In this document: piece by piece, positions 26,960 through 37,482 of the stretch | Layout of the letters: every line of letters starts with the position of its first letter | Position numbering within the stretch: position 1 is the stretch's first letter | DNA from: an uncultured beta proteobacterium | GTDB lineage: Bacteria; Pseudomonadota; Gammaproteobacteria; Burkholderiales; Burkholderiaceae_C | Assembly: GCA_903832285.1 (NCBI GenBank) | Contig: CAILAY010000009.1 | Coordinates: 1-64,000 of the forward strand | Direction: 5' to 3' | DNA length: 64,000 bases | The notes under the pieces: model-generated | What the model was told of the DNA's origin: nothing | The model's database searches: none | Seen by the model: the letters and a program-made list of their open reading frames with translations, nothing else | Program-made: the position numbers and the translations under genes

Positions 26960-27487
26960 TTAGAGCGCGCGCACCGCCGCGAGTCGCCGCATCACTTGTT
27001 GCACCACGTCGGATTGCATGTCGCGGTAGAGCAGGCCTTCCTCCGCCTCCTTGCCCAGCGCCGCCGACTCTGCGTAGCTGAAATCACGCTGCTGCATGAT
27101 TTCCGTGGCGGGAACCAACTCCTTTCCGTCAGCAGTGCGCAGCCGAAATTTGACGCGAAGGCGCAACTGGAACTCGAGCACCTGACCCGCAGGGCTCATG
27201 CTCAGCACCACCTTTTCGCGCTGATCGGCCAACATTTCAACCACCACCTGGGCGTCGGCGATCTTCGCGGGGTCGGTGATGACCTGCACCTTGTCGTTCG
27301 AGGCGATGCTGCGCTTGAGCGCCGTGCCGAAGGCAGAGTTGCCGGTCGCCATGACATGGATCGAACTGAAGGCAAAGTCGGGGGCCTGACGCAATTTGAA
27401 ACCGCAGCCTGACAGCAACGCCGCAGTTGCCACAGCAAGAAGAAGATGGCGTCGCCCCGACGGGCCAGTGACAATCATGGAGGTCAT
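26960..27487 (-). CDS. lptE: LPS-assembly lipoprotein LptE
   Basis: 175 residues from the ATG at 27487. A TTG at 27496, overlapping the leuS stop, and an ATG at 27478 are alternatives. The signal peptide ends in a lipobox (AALLSGCGFKLRQ), so it should be lipidated and moved to the outer membrane, where LptE plugs the LptD barrel. The GCGFKLR start of the mature chain is typical. Translation is probably coupled to leuS. Confidence 0.93.
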   Translation of the reverse strand: MTSMIVTGPSGRRHLLLAVATAALLSGCGFKLRQAPDFAFSSIHVMATGNSAFGTALKRSIASNDKVQVITDPAKIADAQVVVEMLADQREKVVLSMSPAGQVLEFQLRLRVKFRLRTADGKELVPATEIMQQRDFSYAESAALGKEAEEGLLYRDMQSDVVQQVMRRLAAVRAL

Positions 27488-27492
27488 ATCGA

Positions 27493-30189
27493 TCAAAGCA
27501 CCACGTTCACAAGTCGGCCCGGCACCACCACCACTTTCTTCACTGGCGCGCCCTGCCCAAATAGCAGCACGGCTTCGTGCTGTCGCGCCGCCTGCTCAAT
27601 CGTTTCGCGCGTGGCCAGCGCCGCGACGCGCACCGATCCCCGCAGCTTGCCGTTGACCTGCAGCATGAGCTCGATCTCGTCCTGCTGCAATGCGGTTTCA
27701 TCTACCTTGGGCCAGGGTGCATCGAGCAAATCACCGAAGGAGGTGGCGTATCCCAGCTCCTGCCACAGCGCGTGCGCGATGTGCGGCGTCGCGGGGTACA
27801 GGCAGCGCAGCAGGATGCCGAAACCCTCGTACAGCGCGACTGCGGAGCCGACCGAATCGATCGTCTTGAAATCGTCCAGTGCGTTCAACAATTTCATGGC
27901 ACCTGAGACCACGGTGTTGTACTGCATGCGCTGGTAGTCGTAGTCGATCTGCTTGAGCACGGTGTGGACTTCGAACCTGAGCGCCCTGGTTTCCTTGCCG
28001 AACGCGACGTCCAGCAATCGGGTGGCACCTGCCACGCTCGCGTCTGCCGCCACAGCATCAATGGCGCTGAGCCTGACACCGAAATTCCACACGCGGCGCA
28101 GAAAGCGGTATGAACCTTCGACGGCCGCGTCGTTCCATTCCAGCGTGGCCTCGGGCGGCGCCGTGAACATGGTGTAGAGGCGCGCCGTGTCGGCGCCGTA
28201 CTTGCCGATCAGATCCTGCGGGTCCACGCCATTGTTCTTGCTCTTGCTCATCGTGCCCACGCCTTCGTAGGTGATGAGCGTGCCTGCGGGCAGGGCGCCC
28301 TTGGTGGCTTTCAGTTTCGCGCCTGTCACCTTGCCGGCCGCATCATGCAGGTCTTCGACTTCGTTCGGCCAGAAGTACTCGACGCCGCCCTTTTCGCTCT
28401 TGCGCGAATAGATGTGGTTCAGCACCATGCCCTGCGTCAGCAGTTGGGTGAAGGGCTCGTCGATCTTGATCAGACCGAGGTCGCGCATCACCTTGGTCCA
28501 GAAACGCGCGTACAGCAGGTGCAGGATGGCGTGCTCGATGCCGCCGATGTACTGGTCCATCGGCATCCAGTAATCGGCGCCGCCCGCCACCATCGCTTGC
28601 GTGTTTGTGGGATCGCAATAGCGCATGAAGTACCAGGACGAATCGACAAAGGTGTCCAAGGTGTCGGTTTCGCGCCGTGCCGCCTTGCCGCAAACCGGAC
28701 AGGTCACACCCGCATGAAAGCCCTGGTGTTTGTGCAGCGGATTGCCGGAGCCGTCGGGGATGCAGTCCAGCGGCAGCACCACCGGCAGGTCCTGCTCGGG
28801 CACAGGCACCGCGCCGTGCTCGTCACAGTGGATGATGGGGATGGGCGTACCCCAATAGCGCTGGCGCGAAACGCCCCAGTCACGCAGCCGCCAGGTGACC
28901 TTCTTCTCGCCCATGCCCTTCGCTGCAAGATCGGCGGCGACGGCATCCACGCAGTCCTTGAACGACAGTCCGTTGTACTTGCCGGAGTTCACGGCAACGC
29001 CTGTGCCTTTCTCGGCATACCAGTCAGCCCATTCGGTCGTCTCAAAGGTCTGAGCACCGACCTCCACCACCTGTTTGATCGCCAGTTCGTATTTCAAGGC
29101 AAACGCAAAGTCGCGTTCGTCGTGCGCCGGCACGCCCATCACGGCGCCGTCGCCATACGACATGAGTACATAGTTGCCGACCCACACCGCCACCCTGTCG
29201 CCGGTGAGCGGGTGCGTCACGAACAGGCCCGTGGCCATGCCCTTCTTTTCCTGCGTCGCGAGTTCGGCCTCGGTGGTGCCGCCCTTCCCGCATTCCTCTA
29301 TGAACGCCGTCAGTGCGGGGTTGGTGGCGGCAGCCTGCTGGGCGATCGGATGCTCGGGCGCGACAGCGCAAAAGGTCACACCCATGATGGTGTCCACGCG
29401 GGTGGTGAACACGTACATGCGGCCGTCACCGATGAGCGCGCCTGAGCCATCGCGGATGTCGTGGGTGAAAGCAAAGCGCACGCCTACGCTCTTGCCAATC
29501 CAGTTTTCCTGCATCAGTTTGACGCGCTCGGGCCAGCCCGGCAGGCCGTTCTGCACTTGCTCCAGCAACTCGGGCGCGTAGTCAGTGATCTTCAGGTAGT
29601 AGCCCGGGATCTCGCGCTTCTCCACGGTGGCGCCGGTGCGCCAGCCTTTGCCGTCGATCACTTGCTCGTTCGCCAGCACGGTCTGGTCGACGGGGTCCCA
29701 GTTCACGACCTGGGTCTTGCGGTAGGCGATGCCCTTTTCCAGCATCTTCAGGAACAACCACTGGTTCCACTTGTAGTACTCGGGCGTGCAGGTCGCGACC
29801 TCGCGGCTCCAATCGATGGCCAGTCCCATGCCGAGCATCTGCTGCTTCATGGTGGCGATGTTCTCGAACGTCCACTTGGCCGGGGGCACACCGTTTTTCA
29901 GCGCCGCGTTTTCCGCGGGCAGACCAAACGCGTCCCAGCCCATGGGCATGAGTACGTTGTAGCCCTGCATGCGCAACTGGCGGGTGAGCATGTCGTTGAT
30001 GGTGTAGTTGCGCACGTGCCCCATGTGCAGCCTGCCACTGGGATAGGGCAACATGGAGCAGGCGTAAAACTTCTTCTTCAGATTGCCGTTGGCGTCGCGC
30101 GCGCCTTCGTTCACGCGGTAGGCATCGGTCGCGGTCCAGTGGCTGTGCGCGGCGCGCTCCACGTCGGCGGGGGTGTACTTGTCTTGCAT
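27493..30189 (-). CDS. leuS: Leucyl-tRNA synthetase
   Basis: 898 residues from the ATG at 30189 ([18 protein letters not shown]). The upstream in-frame extension is not family-like. The class I signatures are [15 protein letters not shown] near residue 50 and [12 protein letters not shown] near 645 (KMSKS variant). The editing domain is present, with the usual [12 protein letters not shown] near 265. It is the first gene of leuS-lptE-holA-pip. Confidence 0.97.
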   Translation of the reverse strand: MQDKYTPADVERAAHSHWTATDAYRVNEGARDANGNLKKKFYACSMLPYPSGRLHMGHVRNYTINDMLTRQLRMQGYNVLMPMGWDAFGLPAENAALKNGVPPAKWTFENIATMKQQMLGMGLAIDWSREVATCTPEYYKWNQWLFLKMLEKGIAYRKTQVVNWDPVDQTVLANEQVIDGKGWRTGATVEKREIPGYYLKITDYAPELLEQVQNGLPGWPERVKLMQENWIGKSVGVRFAFTHDIRDGSGALIGDGRMYVFTTRVDTIMGVTFCAVAPEHPIAQQAAATNPALTAFIEECGKGGTTEAELATQEKKGMATGLFVTHPLTGDRVAVWVGNYVLMSYGDGAVMGVPAHDERDFAFALKYELAIKQVVEVGAQTFETTEWADWYAEKGTGVAVNSGKYNGLSFKDCVDAVAADLAAKGMGEKKVTWRLRDWGVSRQRYWGTPIPIIHCDEHGAVPVPEQDLPVVLPLDCIPDGSGNPLHKHQGFHAGVTCPVCGKAARRETDTLDTFVDSSWYFMRYCDPTNTQAMVAGGADYWMPMDQYIGGIEHAILHLLYARFWTKVMRDLGLIKIDEPFTQLLTQGMVLNHIYSRKSEKGGVEYFWPNEVEDLHDAAGKVTGAKLKATKGALPAGTLITYEGVGTMSKSKNNGVDPQDLIGKYGADTARLYTMFTAPPEATLEWNDAAVEGSYRFLRRVWNFGVRLSAIDAVAADASVAGATRLLDVAFGKETRALRFEVHTVLKQIDYDYQRMQYNTVVSGAMKLLNALDDFKTIDSVGSAVALYEGFGILLRCLYPATPHIAHALWQELGYATSFGDLLDAPWPKVDETALQQDEIELMLQVNGKLRGSVRVAALATRETIEQAARQHEAVLLFGQGAPVKKVVVVPGRLVNVVL

Positions 30190-30308
30190 GGCTGCGATGT
30201 GCTTGAAATGTGGCGCAAAGGCCGATTTTAGGCCGGGCATCCTGACCCACAGAGCCGCAACACCGTTAAGGAACGACTTTGACATGAACTTGCGGCAGAA
30301 TCGGTGCG

Positions 30309-30328
30309 GCGCCAAAGAGCGTTGGCGC
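30309..30328. promoter_or_regulatory. Inverted repeat in the leuS / band-7 divergent region
   Basis: GCGCCAA (30309-30315) and TTGGCGC (30322-30328) with a six-base spacer, about 70 bp before the band-7 gene. It may be an operator; no regulator is known. Confidence 0.3.
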
Positions 30329-30395
30329 ACGGACCAGCTGATGCACATTCGAGGGTGGTCCGGTGGTCAGTCAAGCATGCAACAACGGAGGATCT

Positions 30396-31241
30396 ATGGC
30401 ATTTGAAAATAGTTATTCGAGCGGCACTTTTCCGCGCAGCTGGGTGCGCAACGCCTTGCTGGTGCTGGTGGCCGGACTGGTGGCCGTCCTTGTCGCCCCG
30501 GTGGCCGTGGTGCCCGCCGGAAGCCGCGGCGTCATGACCACGTTCGGATCCGCAAGAAATGAGCTGTACGAACCGGGTCTGCACTTTCGCTGGCCGATTG
30601 CGCAGACCATGCACACCATGAATATCCAGATCCAGAAGGGCGAAGGCGAAGGCGACGCCGCCTCCAAGGACCTGCAGTCGGTGCACACCAAGGTGGCGAT
30701 CAACTACCACCTGGAACCGAGCTATGCGGTGGAGGCATTCAAGAACATCGGCCCTTCCACCGACGTGGCGGCCGAGCGCATCATCATGCCCGCGACGCAC
30801 GAGGCCGTGAAGGCCGTGACCGCACGTTTCACCGCGGAAGAACTGATCACGCGCCGCACCGAAGTGCGCGACGCCATCTCCGTACTGTTGAAAGAAAAGA
30901 TGGCCCGCCATGGCCTGGTGCTGGACGAATTCAACCTCATCAACTTCGCTTTTTCCAAGAGCTTCTCCGACGCGATTGAGAACAAGGTCAAGGCCGAGCA
31001 GCAAAAGCAGCAAGCGGAACGGGACCTGCAGCGCCTGCAAGTGGAGGCACAGCAAAAAGTGGTCGGTGCGCGCGCCGAAGCCGAGTCGCTGGCCTTGCAG
31101 CGCCAGCAGATCACGGCTGAACTGTTGTCGCTCAGACGCATCGAAAACGAGCGCGCTGCCATCGCCAAGTGGGATGGCAAACTGCCCCAGGTGAGTGGTG
31201 GCGCCACTCCGTTCATCAACGTCGATCGCACGACAAAGTAG
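30396..31241 (+). CDS. Band-7/prohibitin (SPFH) membrane protein
   Basis: 281 residues from the ATG at 30396, which has GGAGG about 5 nt upstream. It has one N-terminal membrane anchor (about 17-37: ALLVLVAGLVAVLVAPVAVV), then the SPFH domain with VVPAGSRGVMTTFGS, and a long charged coiled-coil (about 170-255). This matches prohibitin and HflC-type scaffolds, which form large rings at the membrane and affect proteolysis or membrane domains. There is no hflK/hflX partner nearby. The next gene starts nine bases after its stop. Confidence 0.9.
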   Translation: MAFENSYSSGTFPRSWVRNALLVLVAGLVAVLVAPVAVVPAGSRGVMTTFGSARNELYEPGLHFRWPIAQTMHTMNIQIQKGEGEGDAASKDLQSVHTKVAINYHLEPSYAVEAFKNIGPSTDVAAERIIMPATHEAVKAVTARFTAEELITRRTEVRDAISVLLKEKMARHGLVLDEFNLINFAFSKSFSDAIENKVKAEQQKQQAERDLQRLQVEAQQKVVGARAEAESLALQRQQITAELLSLRRIENERAAIAKWDGKLPQVSGGATPFINVDRTTK

Positions 31242-31250
31242 TTCCAGCGC

Positions 31251-32018
31251 ATGACACAAGACCTGTTTCGCGGCGACGCCTACCGGAAGGAATGCGGCGC
31301 CACCGTGACCGCCATCAGCGAGCAGGGTATCGCGCTGAACCGCAGCGTGTTCTATCCGCTGGGTGGCGGACAGGCTGGTGACGCCGGCGCGCTGGTGCTG
31401 GCCGACGGCACGGAAGTCTCGATTGCCGACACGCGCAAGGGCAAGGATGAGGCTGGGCAGTTCACGGGTGACGTCTTCCACGTCCCGGTGCTGGCTGGTG
31501 ACGGTCCGATTTCGTTCCAGGCGTTCTGCGACATGCGTGGCCTGAAGGTGGGTGATAGCGTGACGGCCCGCATCGATTGGGCGCGACGCCATAGACTCAT
31601 GCGCTTTCATACCACCACTCATCTGCTGTGCCATCTGGTACCACAGCTCGTGAATGGCTGCTCCATCACGCCGGACTACGCGCGGCTGGATTTCAACATG
31701 ACCGATCCCCTGGACAAGGATGCGCTGACCGCCGGCATCGCAAAGCTGGTGGCCGCCGCGCATCCGGTCACCGTGGGCAGCATCACCGACGAGGAACTGG
31801 ACGCGAACCCGGCCCTCGTCAAGAGCATGTCGGTGCAGCCTCCGCGCGGTAGCGGCCGGGTCCGCACCATCCGCATCGGCGAACAAACTCTGATCGACTT
31901 TCAGCCGTGTGGCGGCACGCATGTGGCCAACACCTCGGAGATTGGCGCAGTCGTGGTAACCAAGATCGAGAAGAAAAGCGCCACGACGCGGCGGGTGGTG
32001 CTGGGGTTTGCGGGCTGA
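31251..32018 (+). CDS. alaX: Free-standing alanyl-tRNA editing protein (AlaX type)
   Basis: 255 residues. It should hydrolyse mischarged Ser- or Gly-tRNA(Ala). The zinc-binding motifs are HTTTHLLCHLV near residue 122 (HxxxH) and CGGTHVANTSEIG near 218 (CxxxH). The N-terminal SVFYPLGGGQAGDAG shows it is the medium form, with a truncated AlaRS-like glycine-rich part. Nine bases separate it from the band-7 gene, so the two are likely co-transcribed. Confidence 0.92.
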   Translation: MTQDLFRGDAYRKECGATVTAISEQGIALNRSVFYPLGGGQAGDAGALVLADGTEVSIADTRKGKDEAGQFTGDVFHVPVLAGDGPISFQAFCDMRGLKVGDSVTARIDWARRHRLMRFHTTTHLLCHLVPQLVNGCSITPDYARLDFNMTDPLDKDALTAGIAKLVAAAHPVTVGSITDEELDANPALVKSMSVQPPRGSGRVRTIRIGEQTLIDFQPCGGTHVANTSEIGAVVVTKIEKKSATTRRVVLGFAG

Positions 32019-32206
32019 TTGGGATCGCCGCCGGTTGTTTCGCCGACCTGGGACTGCCGGCGCCAACCTACTCTGTCAGCCAACGGAAAAAGGAAGATGA
32101 GGTTCCCCTTCCCACTAAGTGGAAGGCCTGGCAAGTGTGAGAAAAGCTCGATCGTTGGGGCGGGCGAGCACCGACGACGCAGGAAGGACCAAATAGTTTG
32201 GCAACG

Positions 32207-32641
32207 TCAATTCGGCTTGGCGTCAGCCGCCTTCGCATCCGCCACGAAGCCAATGCGGTTCAGCCCCGCTTTTTGCGCCACACCCATGACCTCCACCACG
32301 CGGCCGTAGGGCACGGCTTCGTCGGCGCGCAATTGCACTTCGGTGTCGGGATTTTGCTTGGCGGTTTGCGTCAGGCTCTGCGCCAGTTGCTCCAGGGTGA
32401 TCGGCTGATCCTGCAAGAAAGTCTGCCCGGCCTTGTCCACCACCAGCGTGACGAACTTGGGCTCTTCCATGGGTTTGGCGGCATCGGTTTTGGGCAGATC
32501 CAGCCGGATGGAGCTGGCCAGCAGGGGCGCGGTGATGATGAAGATCACCACCAGCACCAGCATCACGTCCACCAGCGGCGTGACGTTGATGTCGCTCATC
32601 GGCTGCGCAGTTCTGGAGCGTTCAAAACGACCAAAAGACAT
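32207..32641 (-). CDS. exbD: Biopolymer transport protein ExbD/TolR
   Basis: 144 residues from the ATG at 32641, which has AAGGAGG about 8 nt upstream. One transmembrane helix (about 22-42) contains the proton-path Asp in NVTPLVDVMLVLVVIF; a periplasmic domain follows. It works with the ExbB/TolQ-type protein of the next gene as a proton-driven stator. No tonB is adjacent and no tolA/tolB either. The 188 bp between this gene and alaX hold nothing I recognise. Confidence 0.92.
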   Translation of the reverse strand: MSFGRFERSRTAQPMSDINVTPLVDVMLVLVVIFIITAPLLASSIRLDLPKTDAAKPMEEPKFVTLVVDKAGQTFLQDQPITLEQLAQSLTQTAKQNPDTEVQLRADEAVPYGRVVEVMGVAQKAGLNRIGFVADAKAADAKPN

Positions 32642-32660
32642 AGGACAGCCTCCTTCGGAT

Positions 32661-33332
32661 TCAGCTCGTGGAATCGGACCGTGGCGGGCGGGCGGACTCG
32701 TCTGCGAGCAGGTCCAGCAGGTCGCGCGCAAAGCCCTCCAGAGCAGCCTCGATACGGGTGATGATTCGTCCCAGTACGTTGTAGGCCAACACCGCGGGAA
32801 TGGCCACAGCCAGGCCGGCAGCGGTCATGAGCAGGGACTCTCCAACCGGACCCGAGATCTTTTCAATCGTGATCTGGCCTGCTCCCGTCATACCCACAAG
32901 CGCGTGGTAGATGCCCCAGACGGTGCCCAGCAAGCCGACAAAGGGTGCCGTGGAGCCGACGGTCGCCAACAGCACCTGTCCGAACTGGAGCTTGTGCAAC
33001 ACGGCGTGCAGTGCGTCGCGCAGGCTGCGCGTCAACTGCTGGACCTTGCTGCCCGCGCTACCCAGGCTGTGGCCCTGCAGCAATTGGCTTGCGGTGACCA
33101 GCGGCAACACCAGCTGTTCCCGGTCAAAAGCAGCGACTTTGTCTTGAGCCTCGTTGAAGGACGCGGACTGCCAAAAGGCAGCGGTGCTGCGCGTCACGTC
33201 ACCCAGCGCCCGGCGCAGCATCCAGCCTTTCCAGAAGATAACGACCCAGCTGGCCACGGACATGAACAGCAAGAGGGATGCCACCAACTTCGTGACGGCG
33301 TCGCCCTGTGAAAAGAGTTGCGACAGATTCAT
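32661..33332 (-). CDS. exbB: ExbB/TolQ/MotA-family proton channel
   Basis: 223 residues with three transmembrane helices (about 15-40, 118-145, 155-185). The conserved [13 protein letters not shown] and [20 protein letters not shown]-like segment carry the proton-channel signature. The ATG overlaps the dapB stop (ATGA), so it is coupled to dapB, and exbD follows 19 bp later. It likely energises TonB-dependent outer membrane transport or the Tol system. Confidence 0.92.
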   Translation of the reverse strand: MNLSQLFSQGDAVTKLVASLLLFMSVASWVVIFWKGWMLRRALGDVTRSTAAFWQSASFNEAQDKVAAFDREQLVLPLVTASQLLQGHSLGSAGSKVQQLTRSLRDALHAVLHKLQFGQVLLATVGSTAPFVGLLGTVWGIYHALVGMTGAGQITIEKISGPVGESLLMTAAGLAVAIPAVLAYNVLGRIITRIEAALEGFARDLLDLLADESARPPRSDSTS

Positions 33333-34159
33333 TTCAATCCCAGTACATCGAACATGTCGAACAGCCCCTGGCGTTTGTCAGCCAGAAAACGCACGGCGCG
33401 CAGGCTGCCTTGCGCATAAGTGGTACGACTACCGGCCTTGTGCGTGATTTCGATGCGCTCGCCGGTTCCCGCAAAGAGCACGGTGTGGTCGCCCACGATG
33501 TCGCCGCCGCGGATGGTGGCGAATCCGATGGACGAAGGGTCACGTTCCCCGGTTACGCCCTGGCGGGCATAGACCGCGCAGTCTTTCAGGTTGCGCCCCA
33601 GTGCGTCGGCGATGACCTGGCCCATCTTGAGCGCCGTGCCCGAAGGCGCATCGACCTTGTGCCGATGGTGTGCCTCGACGATTTCAATGTCGTAGCCCGT
33701 TGCCAGCGCCTTGGCCGCCAGCTCCAGCAATTTGAGCGTGACGTTCACGCCAACGCTCATATTGGGCGCCATGACGATGGCGATGTGCTGCGCTGCAGCC
33801 GCAATCTCGGCCTTTTGGGCTTCGGTAAAACCGGTAGTACCAATGACCGCATTCACGCCCATTGCGCGACACTGGCGCAGGTGCGCCAAGGTGCCTTCAG
33901 GGCGAGTGAAGTCGATAAGCACCTGCGCGCCCTGCAGTCCGACGTGCAGTTCGGAGCTGATCATTACACCGCACTGGCTTCCCAGGAACGCGGCGGCGTC
34001 CGATCCAACGGACGGGCTGGTCGCCACGTCAAGTGCACCGGTCAGCGTGCAGTCGTCGGCAGCGCGCAGGGCCTCGATCAGCACCTGACCCATGCGTCCG
34101 CTGGCGCCGGCAACGGCCACCCGATGCAGCGCCGCGGCACGACTGGAGGGAGTGCTCAT
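33329..34159 (-). CDS. dapB: 4-hydroxy-tetrahydrodipicolinate reductase
   Basis: 276 residues. It reduces HTPA with NAD(P)H in the lysine and meso-diaminopimelate pathway. The nucleotide loop is [14 protein letters not shown] near residue 15. The catalytic [19 protein letters not shown] near 160 is diagnostic. The start at 34159 follows the bamE stop by one base. Confidence 0.96.
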   Translation of the reverse strand: MSTPSSRAAALHRVAVAGASGRMGQVLIEALRAADDCTLTGALDVATSPSVGSDAAAFLGSQCGVMISSELHVGLQGAQVLIDFTRPEGTLAHLRQCRAMGVNAVIGTTGFTEAQKAEIAAAAQHIAIVMAPNMSVGVNVTLKLLELAAKALATGYDIEIVEAHHRHKVDAPSGTALKMGQVIADALGRNLKDCAVYARQGVTGERDPSSIGFATIRGGDIVGDHTVLFAGTGERIEITHKAGSRTTYAQGSLRAVRFLADKRQGLFDMFDVLGLK

Positions 34160-34160
34160 A

Positions 34161-34706
34161 TCAGCGCGCGGGGGCTTCCAGCGGCGGGTAACTGATGGGC
34201 AGAGGTGGCAGTTCTGCCGCTGCGGCGGGCGCCTCCACCGGAGCTGCAAAAGTCTTCAGGCTGTCGGGCGTTGCCTCGAGTACGGGCACGACGAAGTCCT
34301 TGCGCACGGTGTCCAGGCTCGCGACAAATTCGGCTTCGGTGGGCAGGGGGTCGCTTTCAAATCGCTCCAACACATCACCCTTGAAGTACACCGTGAGCCG
34401 ACGCGATTGGGTCTGCACCCCCTTGCGGCGCAAGCTGAAGGCATAGTCCCAGCGGTCAGCATGAAACGCGTCCGCCACCATGGGCGTACCCAGCAGATCG
34501 CGCACCTGAGCCCGGGTCATTCCCGCCTTGAGAAGCTGCAACTGTTCGCTGGCGACAAAGTTGCCCTGCACTACTTCCAATTTGTACGGCGTGACGATTT
34601 CGGCGATGCGCACACTGGTTTCGTTAAAGCTGCCGCAGCCTGACAGGGCAGCGCAACAGGGAAGGATCAAAGCCAACAGGGTGCGACGTGGGACAGGGGC
34701 GGGCAT
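34161..34706 (-). CDS. bamE: Outer membrane assembly lipoprotein BamE
   Basis: 181 residues from the ATG at 34706. The signal peptide ends in the lipobox ALSGCGS. The SmpA/OmlA domain is clear: [20 protein letters not shown] near 62 and [13 protein letters not shown] near 85. The C-terminal extension is Pro/Ala-rich ([13 protein letters not shown]), longer than in E. coli. It serves beta-barrel insertion in the BAM complex. It is divergent from fur, as in many Burkholderiales. Confidence 0.95.
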   Translation of the reverse strand: MPAPVPRRTLLALILPCCAALSGCGSFNETSVRIAEIVTPYKLEVVQGNFVASEQLQLLKAGMTRAQVRDLLGTPMVADAFHADRWDYAFSLRRKGVQTQSRRLTVYFKGDVLERFESDPLPTEAEFVASLDTVRKDFVVPVLEATPDSLKTFAAPVEAPAAAAELPPLPISYPPLEAPAR

Positions 34707-34801
34707 GATAAGACAGGTAGCTATATGATTGGCGATTGTAGCCTTGAGGCCCACGTCCGACTGCGGCAATGTGCACGTGCTGACCGAGGGCGGCGCATAC
34801 G

Positions 34802-35236
34802 ATGAACACACTCAACGAACTCAAAAGCACCGGCCTCAAAGCCACGGGCCCGCGCCTGAAGATCCTGGAAATATTCCAGAAAGGCGAACGCCGCCATATG
34901 ACGGCGGAAGACGTGTTTCGCGTGTTGATGCTTGAGCACAGCGATGTTGGCCTGGCCACCGTGTACCGGGTGCTGGGGCAGTTCGAGCAGGCGGGGCTGT
35001 TGACGCGCGGCCACTTCGAGAGCGACAAGGCGGTGTACGAACTCAATGAGGGCGAACACCACGACCATCTGGTGTGCCTGGACTGTGGCCGAGTCGAGGA
35101 GTTTGTGGATGCTCAGATAGAACAACGTCAGCACAGTGTGGCGCGCACCAAGGGTTTCGAAATCGTGGATCACGCACTGAGTCTTTACGCCCATTGCCGC
35201 AAGGCGACGTGCCCACACCGCCCGGAGACGGCATGA
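34802..35236 (+). CDS. fur: Ferric uptake regulator
   Basis: 144 residues. The winged-helix domain (about 1-85) contains TGPRLKILEIFQ and GLATVYRVLGQFEQAGL. Metal sites are in NEGEHHDHLVCLDCGRVEEF (His cluster and CxxC) and the final His-rich end. It represses iron-uptake genes when loaded with Fe(II). The 95-bp gap to bamE should hold both promoters; TACAAT on the minus strand about 30 bp before bamE is a candidate -10. Confidence 0.97.
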   Translation: MNTLNELKSTGLKATGPRLKILEIFQKGERRHMTAEDVFRVLMLEHSDVGLATVYRVLGQFEQAGLLTRGHFESDKAVYELNEGEHHDHLVCLDCGRVEEFVDAQIEQRQHSVARTKGFEIVDHALSLYAHCRKATCPHRPETA

Positions 35237-35268
35237 CGTTTTCCTGCTGAAAGAGACCCGGTCCTGAA

Positions 35269-36219
35269 TCAGCTGTCGGCGCTCATGGCCAAACGGTGCC
35301 GCTCGACGAAGTCTTGATAGGTGTCGATGCCACGGAGCTGCAGGATCGTATTGCGCACGGCCGCTTCCACCAGCACCGCTATATTGCGCCCGGCCACCAC
35401 CTGGATCACCACCTTGCGCACCGGAACGCCCAGCACGTCCTGGGTCAGAGGCTCATAGGGGATGCGCTCGTACTCGCGCTCCAGGGTTTCACGGCGCACC
35501 AGGTGCACGATCATCTTGAGTCGCATCTTGCGCCGCACCGCGGTCTCGCCGAAGATGGCGCGGATATCCAGCAGGCCGATGCCGCGCACTTCCAGCAGAT
35601 TTTGCAGCAGCTCCGGGCAACGGCCCTCGATTGTGGCCTGATTGATGCGGTACAGGTCCACTGAGTCGTCGGCCACCAGGCCGTTGCCGCGGGAAATCAA
35701 CTCCAGACCCAGTTCGCTCTTGCCCAGTCCCGATTCGCCGGTGATCATCACGCCCAGACCCAGAATGTCCATGAACACACCGTGCATGGCGAGCCGGTCG
35801 GCAAAGTGTTTGGAAAGGTAGGCGCGCAGCACGTCAATCACAAATGCCGGTGACTCCTTCGTGGCAAACATCGGAATCTGTGCCTGCTCGCACATCGACA
35901 GCAGTCCAGGCGGCGCGATTTGACCGTCCGACAAAATCAGCGCCGGCGGCTCCAGGGTGACGATGCGGGTGATGCGGCGATTACAGTCTTGTGATGAACC
36001 GGTACTCAAATACGCGACTTCGCGCTCACCCAGGATCTGTACTCGATACGGGTGAATGTAGTTCAGATAGCCCACCAGGTCAGCGCCGGAGCGCGCCGCC
36101 TGCACTGCCACTTCGTCAAAGCGGCGCTCGGAGGCACCCAGACCCGCCACCCACTCCCACTTCAGCGAAGTGCGAAATTCCTCAAACAGGGCGTCAGCGC
36201 TGACGACGGTGGGTTTCAC
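35269..36219 (-). CDS. hprK: HPr kinase/phosphorylase
   Basis: 316 residues. The P-loop [15 protein letters not shown] lies near residue 160, and the HprK signature [15 protein letters not shown] near 215. It phosphorylates HPr or the nitrogen-PTS NPr on Ser, and removes the phosphate. It lies 24 bp after ptsN; the pair is a standard part of the proteobacterial PTS(Ntr) cluster. Confidence 0.96.
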   Translation of the reverse strand: MKPTVVSADALFEEFRTSLKWEWVAGLGASERRFDEVAVQAARSGADLVGYLNYIHPYRVQILGEREVAYLSTGSSQDCNRRITRIVTLEPPALILSDGQIAPPGLLSMCEQAQIPMFATKESPAFVIDVLRAYLSKHFADRLAMHGVFMDILGLGVMITGESGLGKSELGLELISRGNGLVADDSVDLYRINQATIEGRCPELLQNLLEVRGIGLLDIRAIFGETAVRRKMRLKMIVHLVRRETLEREYERIPYEPLTQDVLGVPVRKVVIQVVAGRNIAVLVEAAVRNTILQLRGIDTYQDFVERHRLAMSADS

Positions 36220-36243
36220 GTTCCGCTCGGGATCGCCATGGCG

Positions 36244-36711
36244 TCAGGCCACCAGGGTGGCGCGCCAGTTGGCAATCAGCTCGTGCAGGACGGCTGCATC
36301 ATCGCTGGACTTGATCTTTTCCCGCAGCGCCGCGTCGCTCAGCAGTTCCGCAATTTCGGACAGGATTTCCAGATGCTTTTGCGTCGCCGCCTCGGGCACC
36401 AGCAGGAAGATCAGCAAGCTCACCGGCTGCTCATCGGGCGCTTCAAACCCAATTGCCTGCGCCAGTTGGAAAACGGCCGCCATGGGCGACTTCAAACCCT
36501 TGATGCGACCGTGGGGAATCGCCACGCCATGACCCAGTCCGGTGGAACCCAGGCGCTCTCGCGCAAACAGGGAATCGGTGATCAGGGTCCGACTCAGGCC
36601 GTGCAGGTTTTCAAACAGCAGGCCCACTTCCTCGAAAGCCCGTTTTTTGCTGGTCACGTCAACGTGCACCAGGACTTGGGCTGGGGGCAAAATGGTGGCG
36701 AGTCGATTCAT
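36244..36711 (-). CDS. ptsN: PTS IIA-like nitrogen-regulatory protein
   Basis: 155 residues from the ATG at 36711. The phosphorylated His is in LGHGVAIPHGRIKG near residue 70. EIIA(Ntr) links the nitrogen PTS to potassium uptake and stress responses. It lies between hprK and hpf, with a terminator upstream that separates it from hpf. Confidence 0.95.
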   Translation of the reverse strand: MNRLATILPPAQVLVHVDVTSKKRAFEEVGLLFENLHGLSRTLITDSLFARERLGSTGLGHGVAIPHGRIKGLKSPMAAVFQLAQAIGFEAPDEQPVSLLIFLLVPEAATQKHLEILSEIAELLSDAALREKIKSSDDAAVLHELIANWRATLVA

Positions 36712-36794
36712 GGTCGGGCCGATTATGCACCCGCTGGAGTGCACTGCAACAAGATCGCGAAATCGGTCACAGTCCGCCTATTTTTGACAACAAA

Positions 36795-36820
36795 AAGCCG
36801 CCCTATGTCCGGGGCGGCTT
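36795..36820 (-). terminator. Intrinsic terminator after hpf
   Basis: AAGCCGCCC pairs with GGGCGGCTT. On the minus strand the stem is followed by TTTTTG. It would end transcription from hpf before ptsN. Confidence 0.8.
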
Positions 36821-36895
36821 GGCTCTTGCGGTAATGTTCACGTGTCGGCTACGACGCCCACCGATTCATGAAAGTTACGTCTTTTACGTTATCAC

Positions 36896-37225
36896 TTACA
36901 TCAGGCGTTTTGGTGCTTCGTGGTTGTGGTTCTGACGCCGTTCTTTGTGGCTGACCACCTGGCGGTCCAGTTTGTCCACCAGATCGTCCACAGCGGCGTA
37001 CAGGTCCTCGTGGGAGCTTTCGGCAAACAAGTCGTTGCCTTTGACATGGATATTGCACTCCGCACGCTGGCGGCGTTCCTTTTCCTTCTGGTTGTCCACT
37101 GTCAGTCGTACTTTGACATCCACGACCTGGTCAAAGTGGCGTATGACTCGATCAAGCTTGGTCGTTACATAACTGCGCATTGCGGGGGTGACTTCGAGAT
37201 GTTGACCGCTGATCGTCAGGTTCAT
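36896..37225 (-). CDS. hpf: Ribosome hibernation promoting factor
   Basis: 109 residues, the short form. The N-terminus [19 protein letters not shown] and the segment [20 protein letters not shown] are family hallmarks. It binds the 30S subunit in stationary phase and promotes 100S dimers or protects idle ribosomes. Gene order hpf-ptsN-hprK is standard, but rpoN, usually upstream, is absent here. Confidence 0.95.
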   Translation of the reverse strand: MNLTISGQHLEVTPAMRSYVTTKLDRVIRHFDQVVDVKVRLTVDNQKEKERRQRAECNIHVKGNDLFAESSHEDLYAAVDDLVDKLDRQVVSHKERRQNHNHEAPKRLM

Positions 37226-37333
37226 AAATATCCTCCGGTTACTGGGTTAAGGGATGCATTCACTATGCCTTCGGCGGGGCTGAAAAGCAAACAAAATATT
37301 CCAGCCCATTGCGTCATAATGCGCGATGAAACC

Positions 37334-37361
37334 GGTCTTTGGCGACACCTTCCCAAAGACC
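37334..37361. other. Hairpin in the 257-bp hpf / purU divergent region
   Basis: GGTCTTTGG (37334-37342) pairs with CCAAAGACC (37353-37361) over a ten-base loop, about 120 bp before purU. No T run follows. If transcribed with purU it would be part of a long leader. The rest of 37226-37482 shows nothing I recognise. Confidence 0.35.
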
Positions 37362-37482
37362 CTGTCGGGCGTACGCCTACGGTAGTGATACCCGCTTGCG
37401 ATGCTCTGGCGCACGGGACTTCGGTGGGGCGGGATGATCCGCCTGGATACACGTCATGGCCGGCCTGCGACAATCCGGGCCT

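Noticed and set aside
30228-32066. 612-codon open frame on the minus strand over the band-7 and alaX genes
   Set aside because: Both plus-strand genes have family motifs and a good ribosome-binding site; the reverse frame has none.
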